Shown here piece after piece: positions 8,586 through 17,599 of a stretch of DNA of 64,000 nt. The first letter of the stretch is position 1. Each line of letters opens with the position of its first letter. A program made the translations under genes and the position numbers. The stretch is from positions 3,111,501-3,175,500 of the forward strand of contig JARYIJ010000001.1 of assembly GCA_029980465.1 (NCBI GenBank), read 5' to 3'. Below the pieces are notes generated by a model. That model ran no database searches. It was not told the DNA's origin and saw nothing but the letters and a program-made list of their open reading frames with translations. The stretch is from Pseudolabrys sp. Its GTDB lineage: Bacteria > Pseudomonadota > Alphaproteobacteria > Rhizobiales > Xanthobacteraceae.

Positions 8586-10873
8586 GCCGCTACGCTTTGC
8601 GGCAGCGGACAGCTCGGCTTGAGCGGCAGGCGGACAAGGACCAGCGTGCCGCAACCGAGCGTCGAGCGCATCTTCATCGTGCCGCCGTGCAGTTCGATCA
8701 GCGACTTGGCAATGGCGAGGCCGAGGCCCGAGCCCTGGTGGCTGCGGGTGTGCTCATTCTCGACCTGCTCGAACGGCCGACCGAGCTTCGCCAGCGCATC
8801 CTTGGCAATGCCGATCCCGGTGTCGTGGATGTAGATCGTGGCGCAATGGCCGTTCTGCCTGCCGCGCACGGTGATGCGGCCGCCATCGGGTGTGAATTTC
8901 ACGGCGTTCGACAGCAGGTTGAGCATGATCTGCTTCAGCGCGCGGCGATCGGCGTGGAGGTGCAGCGCGGGAGCGATGCGCGACTGCATGCATAATGACT
9001 TCTCCTTGGCGCGGCCGGACACCACGCGCAGCGCATCGTTGAGAAGATCGTGGAGCGCGATGTCCTCGAAATCGAGGCGGATGCGGCCGGCCTCGATCTT
9101 CGACATGTCGAGCACGTCATTGATGACGTCGAGCAAGTACTGGCCGCTGGCGCGAATATCGCTGCAATATTCGCCATATTTTTCGGCGCCAAGCGGGCCG
9201 AACATTCCCGATTCCATGATTTCCGAGAAACCGATGATGGCGTTGAGCGGTGTGCGCAACTCGTGGCTCATGTTGGCGAGGAATTTCGACTTGGTGCGAT
9301 TGGCCTCCTCGGCGCGATCTTTTTCTTCGGCGTATTTGCCGGCGATCTCGGCGAGCCGGGCTTGCGACGAACGCAGGTCGGTGACGGTGTTGAGAAGCTG
9401 CTTCTCGCTGTCGATCAGCCTCTGCTCGTGCGTCTTGAGCGTGGTGATATCGGTGCCGACTGAAACGTAGCCGCCATCCTTGGTGCGGCGTTCGGAGATA
9501 TGTAGCCAGCGGCCGTCCTCGAGTTGCACCTCGAATGTCTGGCCGCCGGGCGCGGTGTTGGCTTCGCTGACGACCTTGTTGCGGACGACCGGCTTGCTGC
9601 CCGCAGCAACTACCGCCTCATAGGATTTTCCCGGCTCGATCGCCTCGTCGGGCAGGCTGTGCAGCTTCTGGAAATTCGAATTGCAGAGCACGAGACGGTT
9701 GTCGGCATCCCACAGCACGAAAGCCTCGGGGATCGTTTCGATGGCGTCACGCAACCGCATGTCGGCGGCGACGGTGCGCTCGACCAAGCGCTTTTGTTCG
9801 GTGACGTCGACCGCAATCCCGATGAGATGGAGGCCGGGATCGCCGGGCTGCCGCACCAGTTCGCAGCGGGCGCGCAGCCACACCCAGTGACCGTTGGCAT
9901 GGCGCATCCGAAAGTCGTGATCGATCGAGGCCTGCTCGGATTCCCCGAGCTTCACAGCGACTTCATAAAGCCGCACGTCTTCCGGATGCACCAGCGCGCT
10001 GACTTCGCCGAACGAGAGCAGGTCGTCCTTCGTCTCGAGCCCGAGCATCTCGAACATCGATTGCGACCAGAAGATGCGGCCGCGCGCGAGGTCCCAGTCC
10101 CACAAGCCGCAGCGACCGCGGCTCAGCGCCGTGTCGATGCGGCTACGCACCGTGTCGTAGATGCCGTCCGCCTCCCGGGCGCGGGTAGACTGCCAGTGAA
10201 AGGCAAAGCCGAGGATCAGCACCACGAACCCTGTGGTCGCGGAGAGCGTAATCGTGAGCATGGTCACCGACCGCGACGGCCTGGTCGCGTCGTCGAGCGA
10301 CTGCACCGCCGCAACCTGACCCAACGGTCCTTTAAGCATGTGGACCGTCGCGATCGAGCGGGCACCGGCGGGGACATCAATTTCCAGTACGCCGGCGCTG
10401 GCGCCGAATGTCGTGAGAGGTTGGGTGCTGCCGAGCAGATCGATCAGCCGGCTGCCGATGACGCCGCCGATCTGGGGTGCCGCGGCGACGACCACGCCGG
10501 CGGAATTGGTGAGGAAGAACTCACGCCCGGATCCTGTCGCCCAGGACGGCAAAGCTCCCGCCAGCAGATCATGCGCGGAGGCAGCGGGATGCTTGGGGTC
10601 GGCGGAACGGACGAGCTGTTTGGCGGCGATACTCGCAGCCGCCTCGAGCGTACTTATCGCGTTGCTCAGAGTTTGCCGGCGTTGATCGAGCACTTGCGTC
10701 GCCGCGCCGACGCAGATCGTGACAAGGAAAGCAATGATGAGAACGGGGACGGCGCGGCGCAGCAACGGCTCCGCAGTAAGCAGGCGCCGATAGGTAGGCT
10801 TGGCGATCGATTGCGCCAGTCCTTTGATGGAATCCGAACGCGCAGACGCACTCGCCGCTTCGGCGCGCGCCAT
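8582..10873 (-). CDS. PAS-domain sensor histidine kinase (PleC/DivJ-like core)
   Basis: A 763-residue membrane kinase. Two membrane segments (about 40-62 and 205-228) enclose a periplasmic region, followed by two PAS domains (about 245-360 with a PAC motif, and about 365-480), a short coiled coil rich in Arg/Glu/Ala, and a HisKA core (FLANMSHELRTPLNAIIGFS near residue 530) with HATPase_c ending near 750 (N box LNLLSNAVKF, G box GSGLGLAIAK). The HisKA sequence is of the PleC/DivJ/PdhS class that feeds the cell-cycle regulators DivK and PleD in alphaproteobacteria. No response regulator is adjacent, and the signal is unknown. It converges on glnE with a 4-base stop overlap. Confidence 0.88.
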   Translation of the reverse strand: MARAEAASASARSDSIKGLAQSIAKPTYRRLLTAEPLLRRAVPVLIIAFLVTICVGAATQVLDQRRQTLSNAISTLEAAASIAAKQLVRSADPKHPAASAHDLLAGALPSWATGSGREFFLTNSAGVVVAAAPQIGGVIGSRLIDLLGSTQPLTTFGASAGVLEIDVPAGARSIATVHMLKGPLGQVAAVQSLDDATRPSRSVTMLTITLSATTGFVVLILGFAFHWQSTRAREADGIYDTVRSRIDTALSRGRCGLWDWDLARGRIFWSQSMFEMLGLETKDDLLSFGEVSALVHPEDVRLYEVAVKLGESEQASIDHDFRMRHANGHWVWLRARCELVRQPGDPGLHLIGIAVDVTEQKRLVERTVAADMRLRDAIETIPEAFVLWDADNRLVLCNSNFQKLHSLPDEAIEPGKSYEAVVAAGSKPVVRNKVVSEANTAPGGQTFEVQLEDGRWLHISERRTKDGGYVSVGTDITTLKTHEQRLIDSEKQLLNTVTDLRSSQARLAEIAGKYAEEKDRAEEANRTKSKFLANMSHELRTPLNAIIGFSEIMESGMFGPLGAEKYGEYCSDIRASGQYLLDVINDVLDMSKIEAGRIRLDFEDIALHDLLNDALRVVSGRAKEKSLCMQSRIAPALHLHADRRALKQIMLNLLSNAVKFTPDGGRITVRGRQNGHCATIYIHDTGIGIAKDALAKLGRPFEQVENEHTRSHQGSGLGLAIAKSLIELHGGTMKMRSTLGCGTLVLVRLPLKPSCPLPQSVAA

Positions 10874-11058
10874 GATGCCCCTCCGACCGGAGTTCCCCTA
10901 CATCCGCTTCGGAAGGATGTGCCGCATCTTCCCGAATCGAAATCGATTTGAATCGATGCCTGGAGGTTTGTCGAGAGTCTTCGTCAATAATTTTGTAACC
11001 GTTGCGCACAGATTCGCGGCAGTACGAAAACACACGGGCAGGCTCGTGTTGATGGCGC

Positions 11059-13704
11059 TCAGGCCGGCTCGAGCGCGCGTTCGACGATGTCGCTGACGTC
11101 GCGCGACAGGCCCGGTGCCGCCTTGATTCGCGACAGCGCGGCTTCGGCCTTTTGCCGGCGCGCCGGGTCCATCGAACGCCAGGTGCGGAACGCGGTGGCA
11201 AGGCGCGCGGCGACTTGCGGATTCCGGGGATCGAGCGCCAGCACCGTGTCGGCGATGAAGTCGTAGCCTTGGCCGTCCTCGCGGTGGAATTGCGACGGGT
11301 TCGACATTGCGAATGTGGCGATCAGGGAGCGCATCCGGTTCGGGTTGCTGTAGGAAAACGCCGGGTGTTTCGTGAGGCCGCGAACGCGATCGAGCGCGCC
11401 GTCTTCCGGAATCGTTGCCTGCAAGGCGAACCATTTGTCGATGACCAGCGCGTGGTCGCGATAGCGCGCATGGAAGTCGGCCAATGCGCGCTCGCGCGCC
11501 GGGCCACCATGCTGGGTCAGCGTGGCCAGCGCGGCCAGCCTGTCCGTCATGTTGTCGGCGTCGTCGTATTGCCGCTCGGCGCGGGCGATGGCGCCGGGAT
11601 TTTCGGCAGTGGCCATCAAATCGAGGCAGGCGTTGCGCAGCGCGCGCCTGCCGGCGTCGGCGGCGTCGGGCGAGTAGGGTCCCCGCACGGCCATCCGCTC
11701 ATAGGTGTCCGCGAGCGTCTTGGCGAGCGAGCGGCCGATATCGGCGCGCAGGCCGAGGCGCGCCCGATAGATGGCGCCGGGGTCGATGTCCTTGCCGATT
11801 TCGCGGGCGATATCGGCTTCACCCGGCGGTGTCAGCATCAGCGCCACGAAGGCCGGCTCCAACCGGCCGTCCGCAAGCGCCAAAGCCATCGCCTCGGTCA
11901 GCCTGGGATCGTTGCGCAAGGCCTTGCCGCTTCGCGTTGCGGTCACGTTACCGGTCAGCAGCGATGTCGCGATCGACTGAACCGCTTGCCAGCGGTTGAA
12001 GGGGTCGCTGTCATGGGCGGCAAGGAAGGCGAGGTCGTCGTCCGTCAGATCGCTGGCTAGCGTGACAGGCACGGAGAAGCCGCGGTTGATCGAGACGACG
12101 GGCCGTTCGGCGACGCCACTGAAGGTTACCGTCTGCCTCGGCCGTGTCAGCAGGATCACGTCATCTGACACAAATGCTCTGTCCTCCGGCTTGAGCGGCA
12201 GGTCGGCGCTGGTCTTGCCGACCAGACCAACGCGCAGCGGCAACACCATCGCCTCCTTGTTCGGCTGTCCTGGTGTCGGTGGTATCGTCTGCGACAGAGC
12301 GAGCGTCAGCGTTTTTGCCACGGCGTCGAACTTGGTCTCCACCGTCACCCGCGGCGTGCCGGCTTGCGAATACCAGCGCATGAACTGGCTGAAATCGCGC
12401 TTGCTGACATCGGCAAAGCACTGGATGAACTGCTCGATTGTCGCCGCTTCGCCGTCGTGGCGCTTGAAGTAGAGATCCATGCCGGCCCGGAAGAGTTGGG
12501 GTCCGAGCATGGTCTTGACCATGCGCACGACCTCGGCGCCTTTCTCGTAAATCGTCGTTGTGTAGAAGTTGTTGATCTCCTTGTAGGCCTCTGGCCGTAC
12601 GGGGTGCGCGAGCGGCCCGGCGTCTTCGATGAATTGCGTGGCGCGCAGATTGCGCACGTCACCGATGCGCTCGACCGCACGGGACCGCTGGTCTGCCGAG
12701 AATTCCTGATCGCGGAAAACGGTGAGACCTTCCTTGAGGCAGAGCTGGAACCAGTCGCGGCAAGTGATGCGGTCGCCGGTCCAGTTGTGAAAGTACTCGT
12801 GCGCGATGACGGCCTCGATGCCGGCATAATCGGCATCCGTCGCGGTGTCCGCGCTCGCCAGCACGTATTTGTCGTTGAAGACGTTGAGGCCCTTGTTCTC
12901 CATCGCGCCCATGTTGAAGTCGGACACGGCAACGATCATGAAGATATCCAGATCGTATTCGCAGCCAAACGCGTCTTCGTCCCAGCGCATCGCCCGCTTG
13001 AGCGAGTCCATCGCGTAGCCGCAACGGTCTTCCTTGCCAGGCTCGACATAGATCCGCAGCGTCACATTACGGCCGCTGCGCGTAACGAACGTATCCTCGA
13101 TGTGACCGAGGTCGCCGCCGACCAGCGCGAAGAGATAGGACGGCTTGGGGAAAGGATCGTGCCAGGTCGCGAAATGGCGGCCGTTCGCAAGCTCACCGCT
13201 GTCGATGAGATTGCCATTCGAGAGGAGCACCGGCGCATCGGCTTTATCGGCCTCGATGCGCGTCGTGTAGATTGCCATGACGTCGGGGCGGTCCGGAAAA
13301 TAGGTGATGCGCCGGAAACCCTCGGCTTCACACTGCGTGCAGTAGTTCCCGCTGGTGCGATAGAGCCCGGAGAGTTGCGTATTCGCGGTCGGGTCGACCA
13401 GCGTCTCGATCTCCAGCGTGAAGGGCCGGTTCGGCGGTTGCGGAAAGGTGAGGCGGTCGGGCGTCGCCAGGTAACTGTCCGGTCCCGGGTCCGTGCCGTC
13501 GATCTTTACCGACACCAAAGTCAGCCCGTCGCCATCCAGAACCAGAGGCGCCGCTGCCGTGTCGGGATTGGGCTTGAGTTCAAGCGTCGCCTTTACCTTG
13601 GTTGCGGTCGGATGCAGCGAGAAATTGAGATTGACTGTCTGTACCAGCCAATCGGGCGGTGCATAGTCACGAAGGCGAGTGGTCTGACCGGTTTCTGTGC
13701 GCAT
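11059..13704 (-). CDS. pepN: Aminopeptidase N
   Basis: An 881-residue M1-family zinc aminopeptidase that removes N-terminal residues from peptides in the cytoplasm; no signal peptide is visible. The GAMEN substrate-binding motif is at 266-270, the zinc site HEYFH has ligands His302 and His306 with catalytic Glu303, and the third ligand is Glu325 in LCLKEGLTVF. Length and the C-terminal helical domain match the E. coli PepN type. It is a single gene, separated by 185 bases from the kinase gene downstream and by a repeat-filled gap from the next gene upstream. Confidence 0.97.
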   Translation of the reverse strand: MRTETGQTTRLRDYAPPDWLVQTVNLNFSLHPTATKVKATLELKPNPDTAAAPLVLDGDGLTLVSVKIDGTDPGPDSYLATPDRLTFPQPPNRPFTLEIETLVDPTANTQLSGLYRTSGNYCTQCEAEGFRRITYFPDRPDVMAIYTTRIEADKADAPVLLSNGNLIDSGELANGRHFATWHDPFPKPSYLFALVGGDLGHIEDTFVTRSGRNVTLRIYVEPGKEDRCGYAMDSLKRAMRWDEDAFGCEYDLDIFMIVAVSDFNMGAMENKGLNVFNDKYVLASADTATDADYAGIEAVIAHEYFHNWTGDRITCRDWFQLCLKEGLTVFRDQEFSADQRSRAVERIGDVRNLRATQFIEDAGPLAHPVRPEAYKEINNFYTTTIYEKGAEVVRMVKTMLGPQLFRAGMDLYFKRHDGEAATIEQFIQCFADVSKRDFSQFMRWYSQAGTPRVTVETKFDAVAKTLTLALSQTIPPTPGQPNKEAMVLPLRVGLVGKTSADLPLKPEDRAFVSDDVILLTRPRQTVTFSGVAERPVVSINRGFSVPVTLASDLTDDDLAFLAAHDSDPFNRWQAVQSIATSLLTGNVTATRSGKALRNDPRLTEAMALALADGRLEPAFVALMLTPPGEADIAREIGKDIDPGAIYRARLGLRADIGRSLAKTLADTYERMAVRGPYSPDAADAGRRALRNACLDLMATAENPGAIARAERQYDDADNMTDRLAALATLTQHGGPARERALADFHARYRDHALVIDKWFALQATIPEDGALDRVRGLTKHPAFSYSNPNRMRSLIATFAMSNPSQFHREDGQGYDFIADTVLALDPRNPQVAARLATAFRTWRSMDPARRQKAEAALSRIKAAPGLSRDVSDIVERALEPA

Positions 13705-13770
13705 GAGGATGGTTTAAGCGCTTGACGCGGCAATGGGAAGATTGACGTCATCGCAGAAAGAAAATGGCCC

Positions 13771-13941
13771 TGACAGTCTGACCGGAAATGACTCCGGGTT
13801 TTCAAGTTCGTGTCCCGGGCGCAGCGCACCACTTCGCCATAGCGCGTCGAAGACGCGCGTAAACGCGCTTATGGCTCGTGCTGCATCGCGTCCGGGATGC
13901 GCCGTTGATTTTGACGGGCCCTTTTCGAGTCAGGCCCTGAG
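13771..13941. repeat. Dispersed intergenic repeat, class A (short copy)
   Basis: This stretch between pepN and the PheC-like gene is closely similar, in the same orientation, to 53611-53915. Both begin with TGA(C/A)AGTCTG, share CCGGGTTTT..GTGTCCCGGGCGC, the stretch CACCACTTCGCCATAGCGCG, and GTTGATTTTGACGGGC, and both end in CTGAG. The short copy lacks about 145 bases of the central part. The repeat has no coding sense and contains nested palindromes, which fits an intergenic palindromic mobile or structural repeat of this genome. Confidence 0.8.
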
Positions 13942-13977
13942 GGCGGCCATTTTGTTCTCATTACGGTGCAATCGCCT

Positions 13978-14766
13978 TCAGTTGAAATATTTGGCGAAGA
14001 CTGTCTTGTAGCCGCCCGTCTCGCGCATAATGTGTAGCCATTCATCGACGAAATCCTTAAGAGCTTCATCACGCTGCATCCAGATGCCTTTTTCGGAAAA
14101 ATCGAATGGATGGTCTGGATGAACGGAGCAAAGCACGCCGGGATGTAGCTTCTGCTGAAACCGGGTCTCAGAGGCATCCGTCATCATGAGGTCGACGTCG
14201 CCCTTGGCGATCTGGTCGAAGATGGTGACGTTGTCTTTGTAAACCGTGATCTTCGCATTCTTGAGGTGATCGCGGGCGAATTTCTCATTGGTGCCGCCCG
14301 GATTGACGACGACGCGAACGTCCGGTTTGTCGATTTGCTCGAGCGTTTGGTACTTCGACACGTCGCCGCATCGCGCGATCGGCGTCTTGCCTTCGCGCAT
14401 GATCGGCGTCGAGAACAGGCCATGCTTCATCCGCTCGAGCGTGATGGAGACGCCGCCGGTGACGATGTCGAACTTGTCGGCCTGGAAATCCTTGGTCATG
14501 GTCGGCCAACTCGTCTTGACGAACTCGACCTTGACACCCAGCGCCTTGCCGAGCGCTTCCGCCATGTCGACGTCGAAGCCCTCGAACTTCGACGTGTCCT
14601 TATTGAAGAAGGTGAATGGCCGATAGTCGCCGGTCATGCCGACGCGTAGCGTGCCCTTCGACAGGATCTGGTCGAGCCGCGATCCGGTCGTTTGTGCGGA
14701 TGCGGCCGCCGCGAACGCAAGGCTGACGATCGCCGCGACGGCGGCTAACTTGAACAGACGCAACAT
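13978..14766 (-). CDS. Periplasmic cyclohexadienyl dehydratase-like protein (PheC type, SBP family 3 fold)
   Basis: A 262-residue secreted protein with a clean signal peptide (1-26, cleaved after AAASAQ). The ATG at 14766 is chosen because AGGGGG lies just before it. The fold is that of amino-acid-binding proteins of ABC importers, but the sequence follows the periplasmic cyclohexadienyl dehydratase PheC of Pseudomonas aeruginosa along its length as I recall it: TSWPTM, GGVSITLER, VVNPGGTNEKFAR, DLMMTDASE and HPFDFSEK motifs. PheC turns arogenate or prephenate into phenylalanine or phenylpyruvate. No permease or ATPase genes are next to it, which favours an enzyme over an importer component. 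Confidence 0.78.
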   Translation of the reverse strand: MLRLFKLAAVAAIVSLAFAAAASAQTTGSRLDQILSKGTLRVGMTGDYRPFTFFNKDTSKFEGFDVDMAEALGKALGVKVEFVKTSWPTMTKDFQADKFDIVTGGVSITLERMKHGLFSTPIMREGKTPIARCGDVSKYQTLEQIDKPDVRVVVNPGGTNEKFARDHLKNAKITVYKDNVTIFDQIAKGDVDLMMTDASETRFQQKLHPGVLCSVHPDHPFDFSEKGIWMQRDEALKDFVDEWLHIMRETGGYKTVFAKYFN

Positions 14767-14967
14767 ACGAGAACCCCCTAGCAAGAAACGTGTGGGATCA
14801 CTGTAGTTGTCTGCCGGGGTTGTGTCATCCGGTCGCATGCCCGTTTCCAGCATACGTTGGCGCCACGGCACGGCCACAGGCCGGCCCCGAACATTCCTGA
14901 TTTCCAGCCGGAACGAGAGGTTGTGCGGCTGCGTTGCGTTCTTTGCATGTGGCGGTGACGGGAACGG

Positions 14968-16113
14968 ATGAAGGACGACGCGCGGTTCGAAGCGCTTGAT
15001 GCATGGCGGGGAATTTGCGCCGTGCTGATCGTGATCTTCCATTTTACTTCGGTCGTGCCGAGCGCGCTGGCGCACGCGTTATTCCTCCGGAACGCGTATC
15101 TGTTCGTGGATTTCTTCTTCGTGTTGAGCGGCTTCGTGCTGTGCCATACCTATCGCGGACGCATTTGCGGGATTGGCGATCTTGGCCGCTTCGTCCTCCG
15201 TCGCTTTGCGCGGGTTTGGCCGTTGCACGCGGTCGTCCTCGGCAGCCTGCTGTTTTCGATCGGCGTCGTTGCCTTTCTTCCACATCCCGCATCGCTTGAT
15301 CTGACATGGAGCGGCGACACCTATTCGATCTACGCCATTGTGCCGACCCTGCTGCTGTTGAACGCGATGAATGTGACCAGCACAGCGGTGTGGAACGGTC
15401 CTGCCTGGAGCATCGGCGCGGAATTCTACACCTATTTGCTATTCGCGCTGCTCCTCATCTTTGCGTCGCGCCGTTTGGTGGGCATGAGCGTTGCCATCAG
15501 CGCCGTTGCGCTTGCCGTCGTCTTTTGGAAGGCGCCGGATTTGATGAACACCACCTACGATTACGGGGCCATACGTTGTCTCGCCGGTTTTTTCGGCGGC
15601 GTCGCTGCTTATCAGTGCTTCGAGCGCCGCGGCAGTCCTGGTCTCGGGGTCGCTACCGCGCAGGAGATCGCGGCCCTTGCTCTTGTCGTCGGCTTTGTCA
15701 TCCGCGCCGGCGGCGGTCCGGACTCCGTGCATCCTTCCAGCCTCGCCGCGCCACTGGTCTTTGCCGTCGCGGTGGTGATCTTCGCCGGCGAGGGTGGCCT
15801 GTTATCGGCCATGTTGCGGACTCGTCCGTTAAAGGCGCTCGGCCGCTACTCCTTCTCGATCTACATGGTTCACCAGCCGCTGCTGGTGTCATTGTGCTAT
15901 GCGGCCTGGCTCGCCGGCGACGACACCACCAAGGCTTTCGGGGGTTCTGCGGGACGGCCGTGGGGTTCGTCGGCCGATGTTCTGCTGGTCGATTTCATTC
16001 TGGCAGTCATTTTGCTTTCTGCCGCGGTCTGCCGGTTCATCGAGGTACCAGCGCGAAATTATTTGAACCGGCTGGCAGACTTGCCGTTCGTGCGGCGACA
16101 TGCAGCGGCGTGA
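14968..16113 (+). CDS. Acyltransferase 3 family membrane protein
   Basis: A 381-residue integral membrane protein with about ten predicted helices. It carries the family start LDAWRGICAVLIVIFHF, whose His is the conserved catalytic residue, the FFFVLSGFVLCHTY signature, and a late FSIYMVHQPLL motif. Such OafA/NodX-like enzymes transfer acetyl, succinyl or similar groups to lipopolysaccharide, exopolysaccharide or other envelope glycans. No glycan-synthesis genes are beside it, so the acceptor is unknown. It is divergent from the PheC-like gene, with 201 bases between their starts in which I see no clear operator. Confidence 0.85.
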   Translation: MKDDARFEALDAWRGICAVLIVIFHFTSVVPSALAHALFLRNAYLFVDFFFVLSGFVLCHTYRGRICGIGDLGRFVLRRFARVWPLHAVVLGSLLFSIGVVAFLPHPASLDLTWSGDTYSIYAIVPTLLLLNAMNVTSTAVWNGPAWSIGAEFYTYLLFALLLIFASRRLVGMSVAISAVALAVVFWKAPDLMNTTYDYGAIRCLAGFFGGVAAYQCFERRGSPGLGVATAQEIAALALVVGFVIRAGGGPDSVHPSSLAAPLVFAVAVVIFAGEGGLLSAMLRTRPLKALGRYSFSIYMVHQPLLVSLCYAAWLAGDDTTKAFGGSAGRPWGSSADVLLVDFILAVILLSAAVCRFIEVPARNYLNRLADLPFVRRHAAA

Positions 16114-16115
16114 TG

Positions 16116-17483
16116 TCAGCGTAGTGGTTCGGCATGCCCGACCGCCCGTTTGATCGCGGGCGCCTTGCGGCGGAGTGCGCGCTCGATGTCATCGACTTTT
16201 TCATGCATCGCTTCGACCGACATGGCCGGATCGACGCGGCAATGGAAGTTGACGATTTCTCCACCTGCACTTTCGCGAACCCTGACATTGTGGATGTCAC
16301 GGACCGAGTCGGTCTTGGCGGCAATCTCCGCGAGTACGATCTCGATGGCGCGCGCGCGCTCCGGAGGGGCTTCGCGGCCGAGCACTTGCTGCTGCAGGGG
16401 CTCGATGTGGGTTTCGACCTCGACGTCATCTCCTAATTCCGACTCGATCGCAGCTTCGAGCCCGTCGGCAACGTCATGCGCTTCGGCAAGCGACAGCTTG
16501 CCGTCGACTTCGAGATCGAGCGACACCGCCAGCTTGTCGTTGAGGTCGTGGACGGTGACATGATGCACTGCGAGCGCGCGGTTGCGCGCAATGACCATGA
16601 CCCGATCGAGGATCGTCTCGTTGTTCAGGGCGACCGGGTTCGTGGTGAGGGTCACTTCCGTTTTGGGCATATCGGCACGGATTGCATCGATGACGCGGTC
16701 CTTGAGGCCGGCGACGCGGTCGAGCGGCAGCGTGCGGCTGATTCCGACGACGAGATCGACAAATTGGGTATCGCCGACTTCGCGGGCGCGGACGCGCTCG
16801 ACCGACACCACGCCGGGAATGCGATCGGCAATCGCGGTCACGCGCTCGGCGACGCCGGCCGGCGCGGTGTCGGTCAGCGTGTCGATGGTGCGTTTGCCGA
16901 GCCGGAAACCGGCAAGACAGACCAGCAAGGCAACGACCAGTGCGGCCGCGGAGTCCGCCCAGGTGATACCGAGCCGCACGCCGATCAGGCCGACGATAAC
17001 CGCCGAAGACGACCACAGGTCCGAACTGAAATGCAGGGCGTCGGCCTCGAGCGCCTGGCTTGTCGTCGCTTTCGCCGCCTTCGCCAATGCGCGGGCGCGG
17101 AAGAAATCGACAATGATCGAAAGCCCTATCACGGCGAAAGCCGCCACAGTCGCTTCGACGGCGTGGCCCTCGTGATAGACAAGCCGTTTGATCGCTTCCC
17201 AGATGACGACCCCGGAGAGCAGAAAGAGCAGGGCGGTTTCGGCCAGCGCCGAGATGCTCTCGATCTTGCCGTGGCCGTAATGATGCTCCGCGTCGGCCGG
17301 TTTTCCCGACACGCGCACCGCGATGTAGGTCATCACGGTCGCGCCGAAGTCGATCAGCGAATGACCGGCCTCCGACAGGATTGCCAGCGATCCGGTCGTG
17401 ATGCCGACCACGGCTTTGGCGGCCGTCAGTGCTACTGAGGCAGCCATCGAGGTCAGTGCTACTTTTTCCTTCTCGTTCTGCAT
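16116..17483 (-). CDS. Cation diffusion facilitator with three tandem C-terminal dimerisation-like repeats
   Basis: A 455-residue CDF metal exporter. Six membrane helices lie within residues 8-210. The metal site is His41/Asp45 (GHSLID) and His151/Asp155 (HFSSD), an HD-HD set usually linked to zinc, with the family signature EHHYGHGKIES at 66-76. Where most CDF proteins have one ~80-residue cytosolic domain, this one has about 245 residues that split into three similar repeats (beginning near VAERVTAIADRIPGV, ILDRVMVIARNRALAV and IEIVLAEIAAKTDSV). The ATG at 17483 is preferred to the upstream in-frame start because the family begins there. Confidence 0.88.
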   Translation of the reverse strand: MQNEKEKVALTSMAASVALTAAKAVVGITTGSLAILSEAGHSLIDFGATVMTYIAVRVSGKPADAEHHYGHGKIESISALAETALLFLLSGVVIWEAIKRLVYHEGHAVEATVAAFAVIGLSIIVDFFRARALAKAAKATTSQALEADALHFSSDLWSSSAVIVGLIGVRLGITWADSAAALVVALLVCLAGFRLGKRTIDTLTDTAPAGVAERVTAIADRIPGVVSVERVRAREVGDTQFVDLVVGISRTLPLDRVAGLKDRVIDAIRADMPKTEVTLTTNPVALNNETILDRVMVIARNRALAVHHVTVHDLNDKLAVSLDLEVDGKLSLAEAHDVADGLEAAIESELGDDVEVETHIEPLQQQVLGREAPPERARAIEIVLAEIAAKTDSVRDIHNVRVRESAGGEIVNFHCRVDPAMSVEAMHEKVDDIERALRRKAPAIKRAVGHAEPLR

Positions 17484-17599
17484 CCGGTGCTGCGAATAAT
17501 TTGCAAGAGGGCAAGAGCGGCGTTGTCGGTGTGTTGGAGATATGACCAAATGCGCCGTGAAGCCAGCCCTGATCGGCGCGGCTCCCAGCAGGCTTGCCG

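Noticed and set aside
12364-13725. 453-codon open frame on the plus strand opposite pepN
   Set aside because: It is the mirror of a strongly conserved gene; high GC keeps the opposite strand open. The translation is Arg/Val/Glu-rich and matches no family.
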